DNA from: Shouchella patagoniensis
GTDB lineage: Bacteria; Bacillota; Bacilli; Bacillales; Bacillaceae_D
NCBI RefSeq assembly: GCF_002019705.1
Contig: NZ_KV917377.1
Coordinates: 1,982,565-2,046,564, forward strand
DNA: 64,000 nt
Reading direction: 5' to 3'
Shown: positions 1 to 7,248 of the stretch, piece by piece
How the letters are laid out: each line of letters starts with the position of its first letter
Position numbering within the stretch: position 1 is the stretch's first letter
The notes under the pieces: generated by a model
What the model saw: the letters and a program-made list of their open reading frames with translations, nothing else
Told to the model about the DNA's origin: nothing
The model's database searches: none
Translations under genes and position numbers: made by a program

Positions 1-68
1 ACATTTGTCACTGAACTTTATGCTAAAATAAAACATTGATTCTACCTTTGAAAGGTTGTTTTAGACGA

Positions 69-551
69 ATGAAAGAGTTACGCGTTTTCATTTCATGGAC
101 TTTCGTTTTGCTTTGGATGGCTTTGATTTTTTACTTATCTCACCAGCCGGGGGATGAATCTGCATCACTTAGTGGCGGCGTTATGGAGTTCGCTTTAAGT
201 TTAATAAACAGGTTGATGCCTGGCATTCATTTAGCCGAGGTAGAGTGGTTTCACACGTTCATCCGAAAAGGAGCTCATTTTGGTGCTTACTTCATTTTAG
301 GCCTATTGGTTATGAACGCACTTGGACGAAGTGGCGTCCTAGGACGAAAACGCGTTCTTTTAGGTATTATTACTTGTACTACTTATGCTATTTCCGATGA
401 ATTTCATCAGTTGTTTATTCCTGGGCGAAGCGGTCAAGTTAGCGATGTACTAATCGATAGCTTAGGGGCATGTGCTGGTATTTTCTTTTTCCTAGCGATA
501 GCTCGACTGAGTAAAAAATCATCAGCAAAAAAACAAAACGGGGCTTATTGA
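69..551 (+). CDS. VanZ-like family membrane protein
   Basis: A 160-residue membrane protein of the VanZ-like family. The N-terminus (RVFISWTFVLLWMALIFYLS) is a membrane segment followed by the SxQPG-type element (SHQPGDES) common in this family. Further membrane segments follow, and the family signature around DEFHQLFIPGRSGQVSDVLID lies near residues 118-138. VanZ itself gives low-level teicoplanin resistance; most Bacillus homologues have no assigned role. I chose the ATG at 69, with AAAGG at 51-55 as a weak ribosome binding site, over an in-frame TTG at 36. The gene runs towards a tandem-repeat array and converges on the dioxygenase operon. Confidence 0.8.
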   Translation: MKELRVFISWTFVLLWMALIFYLSHQPGDESASLSGGVMEFALSLINRLMPGIHLAEVEWFHTFIRKGAHFGAYFILGLLVMNALGRSGVLGRKRVLLGIITCTTYAISDEFHQLFIPGRSGQVSDVLIDSLGACAGIFFFLAIARLSKKSSAKKQNGAY

Positions 552-593
552 TAGAAAGTGTCTGGAGTAACGACTTGGGCTTGGGCTTTCGGT

Positions 594-1024
594 CCTGAGC
601 TTCTCCTCCTGAACCCTGAGCTCCTCCTCTCGTACCCTGAGCTCCTCCTCCCGAATCTTGAGCTGCTCCTCTCAAATCCTGAGCTTCTCCTCTCGTACCC
701 TGAGCTCCTCCTCTCGTATCCTGAGCTCCTTTCTCAAATCCTGAGCTCCTCCTCCCGAATCCTGAGCTCCTTCTCTCTAACTCTGAGCTCCTCTCCCTTA
801 TCCTGAGCTTCTTTTCCGAATCCAGAGCTCCTTCTCCTAATTTGAGCTCCTACCCCTGTATCCTGATCTCCTCCCCCTTATCCTGAGCTCCTACCCCTGT
901 ATCCTGAGCTCCTCTCCCTTATCCTGAGTTTCTCTCCCTTATCCTGAGTTCCTCCTCCGAATCCCGAGCTCCTTCTCCGAATCCTGAGATTCTACCCCCT
1001 TATCCTGAGCCCTCCCTCTCGCAC
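594..1024. repeat. Tandem array 1: about 21 units of 20-21 bp with core CTGAGCTCCTC
   Basis: About 21 head-to-tail units of 20-21 bp. Each begins with a conserved 11-base block (CTGAGCTCCTC, containing the GAGCTC palindrome) followed by 9-10 more variable, pyrimidine-rich bases ending in GTAC, GTAT, GAAT, AAAT or TTAT. Units decay to the right (TGAGTT, TGATCT, TGAGAT). The plus strand is almost purely C/T outside GAG; the minus strand is purine-rich with many GGAG words. It fills the space between two convergent genes. Open frames across it are seven-codon repeats produced by the 21-bp period and are not credible genes. A second array with the same core lies at 45515-45759. Confidence 0.95.
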
Positions 1025-1039
1025 AAGAGTTACCTTCAT

Positions 1040-1070
1040 AAAAAAACCTTGCAGATAATCCACAAGGTTT
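1040..1070 (-). terminator. Intrinsic terminator after the dioxygenase operon
   Basis: An 8-bp stem (AAACCTTG with CAAGGTTT, 1044-1051 and 1063-1070) is followed on the minus strand by a T-run. It sits just downstream of the dioxygenase stop codon and ends the 5217-1086 operon. Confidence 0.85.
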
Positions 1071-1085
1071 GTTGAATTGATGCGT

Positions 1086-1907
1086 TTAAGCTTCAACCGC
1101 ATTTTTTTCTTTTCTAAATGTCATTATAGCATTGCCACTACCGGAGGACTGGGCATATGATTTAAAGTCAGGCTTGTAATTGATTCCGAGTATACCGAGC
1201 ATCATAGCTAAGTGGCGGCCCCCACCCTCAACTCCTGCATTATTTGCATATTGAGGCAACATTGAAATCATTGATTCATAATCACGGTCGAGTGCGTAAT
1301 TAATAAATTGTTTATCGAGAGCTTGTTCTGAAATTGTTGGCATATTATGCCGTCCACGAACAAGATTATGCGCTAAAGCTCCACTAAAAATAAAAACTGT
1401 CTTTTTACCAGATTCATCAATTACATGTTTAATTGTCTCTCCCCATTTACGTGACTCTTCTAGACTAGCAGCCTCTGTAATAGAAAAACTAACAATCGGT
1501 ACATCCGATTTTGGAAGTAAATAGCGGAGGGGGACAACCGTTCCGTAATCCCATACATAGGTTGGGTCATCAATTGCTGTTACCGGAATTCGTGCGCGTT
1601 TGCCTGCTTCAACGATTTGAAGCGCAATTTCACGATCTCCAACATGCTTGTAACCAACATCTGAAATAATATCGGGACATTCAAATGCAGTTAAGATGCC
1701 CTCATGACGATCTGCTACGTCAACATAATGATTAAATGTCGATAACCAATGACAAGATACAATGCAAATAAGATCAGGGTTTAACGCATCAATCTCTTTC
1801 GCAATATTATCCATCTCATCTACCATCCCCTCTTGAAACGGCGGAATGTTCTCTCGATGACAAATGCTCGGAACATGGGCAGCAAGAACACCTAACTCAA
1901 CAGTCAT
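1086..1907 (-). CDS. praA: Class III extradiol ring-cleavage dioxygenase (protocatechuate 2,3-dioxygenase candidate)
   Basis: A 273-residue LigB-superfamily, Fe(II)-dependent extradiol dioxygenase. The expected metal ligands are visible as His11 (AAHVPS), His53 (SCHWLS) and Glu227 (AGVEGGG), with catalytic His180 (GALAHNL). Last gene of a five-gene minus-strand operon that otherwise encodes the 2-hydroxymuconate branch, and close to 4-hydroxybenzoate hydroxylase and a carboxymuconate-semialdehyde-type decarboxylase. That context favours protocatechuate 2,3-cleavage, as in the pra pathway of Paenibacillus sp. JJ-1b, over catechol or homoprotocatechuate cleavage. A GGGGGAG ribosome binding site precedes the ATG at 1907. 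Family certain; substrate is inferred. Confidence 0.82.
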   Translation of the reverse strand: MTVELGVLAAHVPSICHRENIPPFQEGMVDEMDNIAKEIDALNPDLICIVSCHWLSTFNHYVDVADRHEGILTAFECPDIISDVGYKHVGDREIALQIVEAGKRARIPVTAIDDPTYVWDYGTVVPLRYLLPKSDVPIVSFSITEAASLEESRKWGETIKHVIDESGKKTVFIFSGALAHNLVRGRHNMPTISEQALDKQFINYALDRDYESMISMLPQYANNAGVEGGGRHLAMMLGILGINYKPDFKSYAQSSGSGNAIMTFRKEKNAVEA

Positions 1908-1919
1908 TGTTTCTCCCCC

Positions 1920-2117
1920 TTAGTTCGATTGATTTTTTTTATAACCAGATTCTCCGCCAATACCCCAATGCGTTTTTGGCAGCTCCGTCACAAGAACACG
2001 AATGTTTTCTTTCGGAGATCCTAGCGTCTCTGCCGTCGTTGTAGTTAATTCATGAATTAATTCTTCAATCTTCTCTTCAGGTCTTCCTTCCATAATGGAC
2101 ACTTGAATAAGCGGCAT
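1920..2117 (-). CDS. praC: 4-oxalocrotonate tautomerase
   Basis: A 65-residue tautomerase converting 2-hydroxymuconate to its 2-oxo tautomer, 4-oxalocrotonate. The ATG at 2117 puts proline directly after Met, as required because the processed N-terminal Pro is the catalytic base; an upstream GTG at 2135 would add six residues and bury it. Counting from that Pro, Arg11 and Arg39 of the classical enzyme are conserved, and Phe50 is replaced by Trp (THWGIGG). A GAAAGGA ribosome binding site precedes the ATG. It lies between the decarboxylase and the dioxygenase with gaps of about 12-20 bp, consistent with one transcript. Confidence 0.92.
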   Translation of the reverse strand: MPLIQVSIMEGRPEEKIEELIHELTTTTAETLGSPKENIRVLVTELPKTHWGIGGESGYKKNQSN

Positions 2118-2138
2118 TCTCTTCAATCCTTTCACCAG

Positions 2139-2927
2139 TTAATCTACAAAAGAAAACGAAACCTCCCCAAGGCCATCCCATTTTGCATAAACAGTATCCC
2201 CTGATTCCACAAGAATGGCTTCAGTAATCGCTCCAGACAAAATGACTTCGCCTTTATGCAATTTTTCACCCGATTTTGCTAACATATTAACGAGCATTGC
2301 TACAGCATGAGCAGGGTGCCCGAGCACTGCCGCACCGGCTCCTGCCGCTTTTAGCTCCCCGTTTATTTCAAGTGTTGTGCCCACTAATGCAAGATCAAGT
2401 TCGTTAGGAAGCTTGATTTTGTCGCCAATAACAACTTTTGAAGAAGAGGCATTATCTGCAATAACATCTGGCAATGTAAATTTGAAATTTTCATAGCGGC
2501 TGTCAATGATCTCAATGGCAGGGACAATATACGCTGTTGCCCGTAACACTTGAGCCGCAGTAATGCCTGGTCCTTCAATATCTTCACCTAAGACGAAGGC
2601 AATTTCCGCTTCAACTTTCGGGTGAATCAATTCTTTACGAGAGATGTTGCTTCCACCCTCATGAACCATATTAGAGAAAATATAACCGTAAATGGGATCC
2701 TTCACATTCATCTGGTCCATTTTCGCTTTGCTTGTAAGCCCCATTTTTGGCCCAACAATTGTTAAGCCTTTTTTAAGTTTCAGATCGACAAGGTCACGTT
2801 GAATTTTATACGCTTGATCGACCGTTAACTCTGGCACCTTTGTCTCTGTAATGCGCTTTACATCATGGACATTTTCTTCTGCTTCTAATAAAAAAGTAGC
2901 TAATTTTCTCTGTAAAGTTGCTTCCAT
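2139..2927 (-). CDS. praD: 4-oxalocrotonate decarboxylase
   Basis: A 262-residue member of the hydratase/decarboxylase (MhpD/DmpH) family. It resembles DmpH/NahK rather than the hydratase: NVHDVKRIT at the N-terminus, KMGLTSKAKMDQM, IIDSRYENFKF and GAGAAVLGHPAHAVAML. It decarboxylates 4-oxalocrotonate to 2-hydroxypenta-2,4-dienoate; in characterised systems it forms a complex with the hydratase, and here the two genes are adjacent. Start chosen at 2927, where AGGAG stands seven bases before the ATG; the open frame extends to 2963 but that would overlap the hydratase gene. Confidence 0.9.
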   Translation of the reverse strand: MEATLQRKLATFLLEAEENVHDVKRITETKVPELTVDQAYKIQRDLVDLKLKKGLTIVGPKMGLTSKAKMDQMNVKDPIYGYIFSNMVHEGGSNISRKELIHPKVEAEIAFVLGEDIEGPGITAAQVLRATAYIVPAIEIIDSRYENFKFTLPDVIADNASSSKVVIGDKIKLPNELDLALVGTTLEINGELKAAGAGAAVLGHPAHAVAMLVNMLAKSGEKLHKGEVILSGAITEAILVESGDTVYAKWDGLGEVSFSFVD

Positions 2928-2946
2928 TTTCACCGCTCCTTTTGCT

Positions 2947-3729
2947 TTAATCGTTTTTGGCAAATCGAATATTCACTTCACCTAAATGAGCAAGTTTTGC
3001 TGTAAAATGATCTCCTGGTTCAGCCACAACCGCCGCCGATAATGCCCCTGACAAAATGACTTCTCCAGCATTAAGCGACGCACCAAACGCATGCAATTTA
3101 TTCGCAAGCCAAGCGACACATTCTGCTGGATTTCCCATTGCCATTGCGCCTACTCCTGTTTCGACAATTTCGCCGTTTTTATAAAGAACCATACCAAGTT
3201 GGACTAGATCGATTTCTTTCACTTGCTTACTTGTTGTTCCAAGTACGTAAAAGCATGAAGAAGCATTGTCTGCGATCGTATCAGCGAGTGTAATCTTCCA
3301 ATCTCTTACTCTGCTATCAACGATCTCAATTGAAGGAACGACATAGTCCGTTGCTTTTAATACATCTTCCTTTGTTACGTTTGGACCGGATAATGTCTCT
3401 TTTAACACGAACGCAATCTCTGCTTCGACTTTTGGTTGTATCACACGATCCAATGGTATAACGCTTTCATTTTCAGCAACCATATTCGAAAATAAGTGTC
3501 CATAATCCGGTTCATCCACTCCAAGCAGTTGTTGCATTGGTTTAGATGTTAGGCCGATTTTTTTGCCTACGATCTTATGGCCTTCTTTTACCTTTGATTT
3601 CACCATCTCTAATTGAACTTGGTATGCGTCTTTGACACTGAAAGAGGTTCCGCGCTCCGATAGTGGAGCGACGGATTGTTGTGTTTTTTCTGCTTCAAGT
3701 AATTCTTGTGCGATTGCTTTGATTCCCAT
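2947..3729 (-). CDS. praE: 2-hydroxypenta-2,4-dienoate hydratase
   Basis: A 260-residue paralogue of the neighbouring decarboxylase, matching the DmpE/XylJ type: VGKKIGLTSKPMQQL, the PKVEAEIAFVL element, IVDSRVRDWKI (where the decarboxylase has SRYENFKF) and GNPAECVAWLANKL. It hydrates 2-hydroxypenta-2,4-dienoate to 4-hydroxy-2-oxovalerate. The ATG at 3729 has an AGAGGTG ribosome binding site. It is 15 bp from the semialdehyde dehydrogenase and 19 bp from the decarboxylase. The aldolase that would use its product is not present in the window. Confidence 0.9.
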   Translation of the reverse strand: MGIKAIAQELLEAEKTQQSVAPLSERGTSFSVKDAYQVQLEMVKSKVKEGHKIVGKKIGLTSKPMQQLLGVDEPDYGHLFSNMVAENESVIPLDRVIQPKVEAEIAFVLKETLSGPNVTKEDVLKATDYVVPSIEIVDSRVRDWKITLADTIADNASSCFYVLGTTSKQVKEIDLVQLGMVLYKNGEIVETGVGAMAMGNPAECVAWLANKLHAFGASLNAGEVILSGALSAAVVAEPGDHFTAKLAHLGEVNIRFAKND

Positions 3730-3744
3730 CGAGTGAACACCTCT

Positions 3745-5217
3745 TTATAATTTAATGGTCACATTCTTTAATTCAGAGTAAAATTCAAAGCTATGCAATC
3801 CACCTTCTCGACCAATACCACTTTGTTTCATGCCACCAAAGGGGGTCCGTAAATCACGAAGGAACCATGTATTTACCCAAATAATTCCTGCTTCAATTGC
3901 ATCAGCCACACGGTGAGTACGACGCAAGTCATTTGTCCAAATGCTTGCTGATAATCCGTAATGTGTGTCATTTACTTGAGCAACTACTTCATCTTCAAGG
4001 TCAAAAGGGATAACCGTTACAATGGGCCCAAAAATCTCTTCGCGTACACAACGCGCTTGTCGATCGAGCCCTACAACAATGGTCGGTTCAAGAAAGAAAC
4101 CTTTTGCAAAACCTTCTGCTTTTTTTCCGCCAGTAAGGATTGTACCGCCATCTTCTTTTGCGATCGCCATATAAGAAAGGACTTTTTCATAATGTGCTTT
4201 TGAAACCATCGCACCAACATTTGTGTCGTCAGCAAATGGATCTCCCACTTTTAACTCTTTTGTTTTAGCAACAAACTTTTCAAGAAATTCATCATATGCA
4301 GGGCGCTCTACGTAAATTCGAGATCCACATAAGCAAACCTCACCTTGATTAATAAAACTTGATTTGATTGTTGTTTCCACTACTTCATCCAAATTAGAAT
4401 CAGCAAATATAATGTTTGGGTTTTTGCCACCAAGCTCATAAGATAGTTTTTTTAACGTATCTGCTGCAGACTTCATAATGGCTGTCCCTGTACTTGTTTC
4501 CCCTGTGAATGTGATGGCATCTACATCTTCGTGTTGGGAAATCGCTTCTCCTGCTGACCCCGGCCCAAAGCCATGTACAAGGTTTACAACACCATCTGGC
4601 ACGCCCGCTTCCGTACAAATCTCCGCTAAAACGGTTGCAGTCATTGGCGTCCACTCTGCTGGCTTCATAACCGCGGTGTTTCCCGCTGCTAAACAAGGTG
4701 CTAGTTTCCACGTTAATAACAACAATGGTAAGTTCCATGGATTAATCATACCGATAACGCCAACGGGTTTACGAAGTGCATAATGGAGCGCTTGATCATC
4801 TTGTTGATACGCCTCTGTTCCAAGGGTCGTCATATAATCAGCAAAGAAATGGAAGTTGTACGCCGCTCTTGGAATATCTATTTTGTTTGCCAAAGAAACT
4901 GGTTTTCCCGTATCAAGCGCTTCTAAATTTGCCAATTCCTCCTGGCGTTCGAGGATTATGTCACCAATGCGCCGAATAATTTTTGACCGTTCAGCCAAGG
5001 GCATCGTTTTCCAACGACCATTTAAAGCACGTCTTGCTGCTTTTACTGCAAGATCAACATCTTCTTTTGATCCTTCTGCAACCGTTCCAAGCACTTCTTC
5101 TGTTGCTGGGTTAATGTTTTCAAATATTTTGCTGGAAACAGCATCTTTATACTGACCGTTAATATAGTTTTTGCAGTCAATACCAGTTGTCTTTTTTTCT
5201 GTTGAAAGAGAACTCAT
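3745..5217 (-). CDS. praB: 2-hydroxymuconic semialdehyde dehydrogenase
   Basis: A 490-residue NAD-dependent aldehyde dehydrogenase. Catalytic Glu261 (ELGGKNP) and Cys295 (NQGEVCLCGSR) are in place, together with the INPWNLP and FTGETSTG cofactor motifs. First gene of the operon whose later genes encode decarboxylase, hydratase, tautomerase and ring-cleavage enzyme, so oxidation of 2-hydroxymuconate-6-semialdehyde to 2-hydroxymuconate is the natural assignment (XylG/DmpC/PraB type). TAGGAGGC precedes the ATG at 5217. It diverges from the IclR regulator over a 186-bp intergenic region holding a candidate promoter and palindrome. Confidence 0.88.
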   Translation of the reverse strand: MSSLSTEKKTTGIDCKNYINGQYKDAVSSKIFENINPATEEVLGTVAEGSKEDVDLAVKAARRALNGRWKTMPLAERSKIIRRIGDIILERQEELANLEALDTGKPVSLANKIDIPRAAYNFHFFADYMTTLGTEAYQQDDQALHYALRKPVGVIGMINPWNLPLLLLTWKLAPCLAAGNTAVMKPAEWTPMTATVLAEICTEAGVPDGVVNLVHGFGPGSAGEAISQHEDVDAITFTGETSTGTAIMKSAADTLKKLSYELGGKNPNIIFADSNLDEVVETTIKSSFINQGEVCLCGSRIYVERPAYDEFLEKFVAKTKELKVGDPFADDTNVGAMVSKAHYEKVLSYMAIAKEDGGTILTGGKKAEGFAKGFFLEPTIVVGLDRQARCVREEIFGPIVTVIPFDLEDEVVAQVNDTHYGLSASIWTNDLRRTHRVADAIEAGIIWVNTWFLRDLRTPFGGMKQSGIGREGGLHSFEFYSELKNVTIKL

Positions 5218-5285
5218 CGTATATTTGCCTCCTAAGAAGTATTGATCGTTGTTATATGTCCCACTTTAAGCCATTTTTGTGCCCC

Positions 5286-5314
5286 ATAAAACACCGCTGT
5301 TCTGTTATGTGCAA
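5286..5314 (-). promoter_or_regulatory. Candidate promoter of the meta-cleavage operon
   Basis: On the minus strand TTGCAC (5309-5314) and TTTTAT (5286-5291) are 17 bp apart, an acceptable sigma-A promoter about 70 bp before the dehydrogenase start. The -35 hexamer overlaps a short palindrome at 5312-5323. Confidence 0.45.
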
Positions 5315-5323
5315 CTAAAGTTG
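5312..5323. promoter_or_regulatory. Palindrome, possible IclR-type operator
   Basis: CAACT-AA-AGTTG is a 12-bp inverted repeat between the divergent regulator and meta-cleavage operon, overlapping the -35 box of the latter. The position suits an operator for the adjacent IclR protein. Assignment rests on position and symmetry only. Confidence 0.35.
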
Positions 5324-5403
5324 TTTTTTTTGATTTATTTAAACTTTTTTTAAATCGAGCTATGCTATAGTCAATTTATCGACACCACTTAGGAGGGGTT
5401 TTA

Positions 5404-6204
5404 TTGAAAGCGATTGCAGAAAAACGCGACTACACGCTCTCTTCTGTCCGTAACGCCATGCGTGTGCTCCGTTGCTTCTCAATGGATGAACCTGAAATGA
5501 AATTAACGGATATCGCAAAGAAATTGGATATGGGAAAGAGTACCGTTAGTCGGATGATGACAACTCTTGCTCGCGAGGGGTTTGTTGAAAAGAATCCAGT
5601 TAATCAACAATATCGCCTAGGTTTATCCATTCTTTCCCTCGCAAGCGTCTGCACAGCGACTTATGAGATTCATAAAGAAGCAATGCCAGTCCTTCATGAA
5701 CTGAGTGAGAAAACAAAAGAAACGTCCCATATTGCCATTCTTGATGCCAATGATATTATCTATCTCCATAAAGTAGAGAGCAAGCATCAGGTGCGTGCCT
5801 TTACACACATCGGAAAACGAAATCCTAGTTACTGTACAAGCTCTGGCAAAGTGTTATTAGCTCACCATACACATCAAAAAGACATTCTTGATTCCATCGA
5901 AGAAAATGGGTTTAAAGCTTATACAAAAAAGACCATCACAGACCGGAAAAAACTTGAATCTATCCTCATGGAAGTGAAAGAAAAAGGGTACGCCCTCAGC
6001 ATCGAAGAACTATCAGATGGCGTGATTACGATCGCAGCTCCTGTCCGTGACTATACAGGTTCTGTAATCGCTTCTGTTAATTTGATTGGCCCTGTCCAAC
6101 GATTAAACGACTATTCGATCCCTTCTCATATTAAACGGGTTGTTGAAGCTGGAAAGGCCATTTCTCAAAAATTAGGATATCGAAATAGAGGGGGATTCTT
6201 ATGA
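5404..6204 (+). CDS. IclR-family transcriptional regulator
   Basis: A 266-residue IclR-type regulator. The winged helix-turn-helix occupies about residues 15-75 (LTDIAKKLDMGKSTVSRMM), followed by the ligand-binding IclR C-terminal domain with TSSGKVLLAH and the ISIEELSDGVITIAAPV-type region near residues 195-220. IclR proteins often control aromatic-acid catabolism (PcaR, PobR, CatR types). It is transcribed divergently from the meta-cleavage operon and its last codons overlap the start of the next gene by 4 bp, so it probably controls both. The start is TTG at 5404, set by AGGAGGGG at 5391-5398. Confidence 0.85.
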   Translation: MKAIAEKRDYTLSSVRNAMRVLRCFSMDEPEMKLTDIAKKLDMGKSTVSRMMTTLAREGFVEKNPVNQQYRLGLSILSLASVCTATYEIHKEAMPVLHELSEKTKETSHIAILDANDIIYLHKVESKHQVRAFTHIGKRNPSYCTSSGKVLLAHHTHQKDILDSIEENGFKAYTKKTITDRKKLESILMEVKEKGYALSIEELSDGVITIAAPVRDYTGSVIASVNLIGPVQRLNDYSIPSHIKRVVEAGKAISQKLGYRNRGGFL

Positions 6205-7148
6205 TTGATTGTCATACACATTTTATTCCTGAAGCTGTTCAAACATGGTTAAAAGATCATCAAGAACAGTTAAATGCCAAGTGGATTCCAAAAGGGCAAG
6301 ATCAAACGCTTTTATCCATTAATAATAAGTGGGCTTTCCCACTCACTCTGCCATTTATTGATCTCGCATTATACGAAACAACATACCAAAAAGCACAAGT
6401 TAAACAAGCAATTATCTCACCTGTTCCACAATTATTTTTATATGATTTTGAGTCAGATGTAACCAATGACCTCGCATCCGTTTATAATCATGCACTGAGC
6501 GAGATCACCAGCCACAACGACTCTTTTTTGGGGCTTGCCACTGTTAGTTTACAAAATCCAGTCCGAGCGGCAGAGCAGTTGGAAACCGCAATGAATCAAG
6601 GGTTACTTGGAGCAATAATTGGTCCCGGAGTAGGGACGGATACATTATCTAATGAGCGATTCATCCCTTTTTTCGAGGCGGCGAATCTGCGTAAAGCGCT
6701 CCTTTTTATTCATCCATTATTAAATGAGGATCCACGCCTTTCCAAGCTGAAAATGCCAAACCTCATTGGTGTACCATTTGAGACCACGATTGCTGGATCA
6801 GACTTAATTCTAAGTGGGATGCTTGATCGCTTTCCTGACATTCACTTTCTCCTTGCTCACGGAGGTGGGTTCCTGCCATATCAAATCGGCAGAATGGAAA
6901 AAGGCGTTGATTCTTGGTCAAGCGAATACAGACACTTGAGCCGTCGTCCACTTGACTATGCAAAGCAACTCTACTTTGATTCCGTTCTTTGGAATGACGA
7001 AGCCTTAACCTTTTTAATGAAGACGGTTGGGGCTACTCAAGTCATTCCCGGTTCCGATTTTCCATTTGAGTTAAAGCAGTGGCCACTTGGACCTGAGTCA
7101 GCAAACACAAACCCTTCATTTTTACACGTTAACCAACCAACTAAATAA
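6201..7148 (+). CDS. praH: Amidohydrolase-family decarboxylase (5-carboxy-2-hydroxymuconate-6-semialdehyde decarboxylase candidate)
   Basis: A 315-residue amidohydrolase-2 protein of the ACMSD-like decarboxylase group. Metal ligands are visible as His5-x-His7 (DCHTHF), a His in LFIHPLL, a His in LLAHGGGFLPYQ and an Asp in PGSDFPFE near the C-terminus. In the protocatechuate 2,3-pathway a PraH-type enzyme of this family removes CO2 from the ring-cleavage product, giving 2-hydroxymuconate semialdehyde, the substrate of the divergently encoded dehydrogenase. It is slightly shorter than typical family members at the C-terminus. ATG overlaps the IclR stop (ATGA), implying translational coupling. 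Family sure, substrate inferred from context. Confidence 0.75.
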   Translation: MIDCHTHFIPEAVQTWLKDHQEQLNAKWIPKGQDQTLLSINNKWAFPLTLPFIDLALYETTYQKAQVKQAIISPVPQLFLYDFESDVTNDLASVYNHALSEITSHNDSFLGLATVSLQNPVRAAEQLETAMNQGLLGAIIGPGVGTDTLSNERFIPFFEAANLRKALLFIHPLLNEDPRLSKLKMPNLIGVPFETTIAGSDLILSGMLDRFPDIHFLLAHGGGFLPYQIGRMEKGVDSWSSEYRHLSRRPLDYAKQLYFDSVLWNDEALTFLMKTVGATQVIPGSDFPFELKQWPLGPESANTNPSFLHVNQPTK

Positions 7149-7156
7149 CGATGTTA

Positions 7157-7186
7157 CGGAGCAGTTTATAGGCTGCTTCGTTTTTT
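7157..7186 (+). terminator. Intrinsic terminator after iclR-praH
   Basis: CGGAGCAG and CTGCTTCG (7157-7164, 7173-7180) form a stem with one G-U pair, followed by six T. Confidence 0.7.
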
Positions 7187-7248
7187 GAAAGGAAAACCCA
7201 CGGTAAGAACGAATCTTTATATACAACATACTTAAGGAGGAATATCTT

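Noticed and set aside
439-806. Open frames on both strands encoding LLLSYPELLLS-like and GGAQGxx-like peptides
   Set aside because: They arise from the 21-bp period of array 1 (seven codons per unit), have no ribosome binding site and break where 20-bp units occur.
594-1024. CRISPR array
   Set aside because: Period of 20-21 bp with only 9-10 variable bases between 11-base cores; no spacers of adequate length, no leader, no cas genes.
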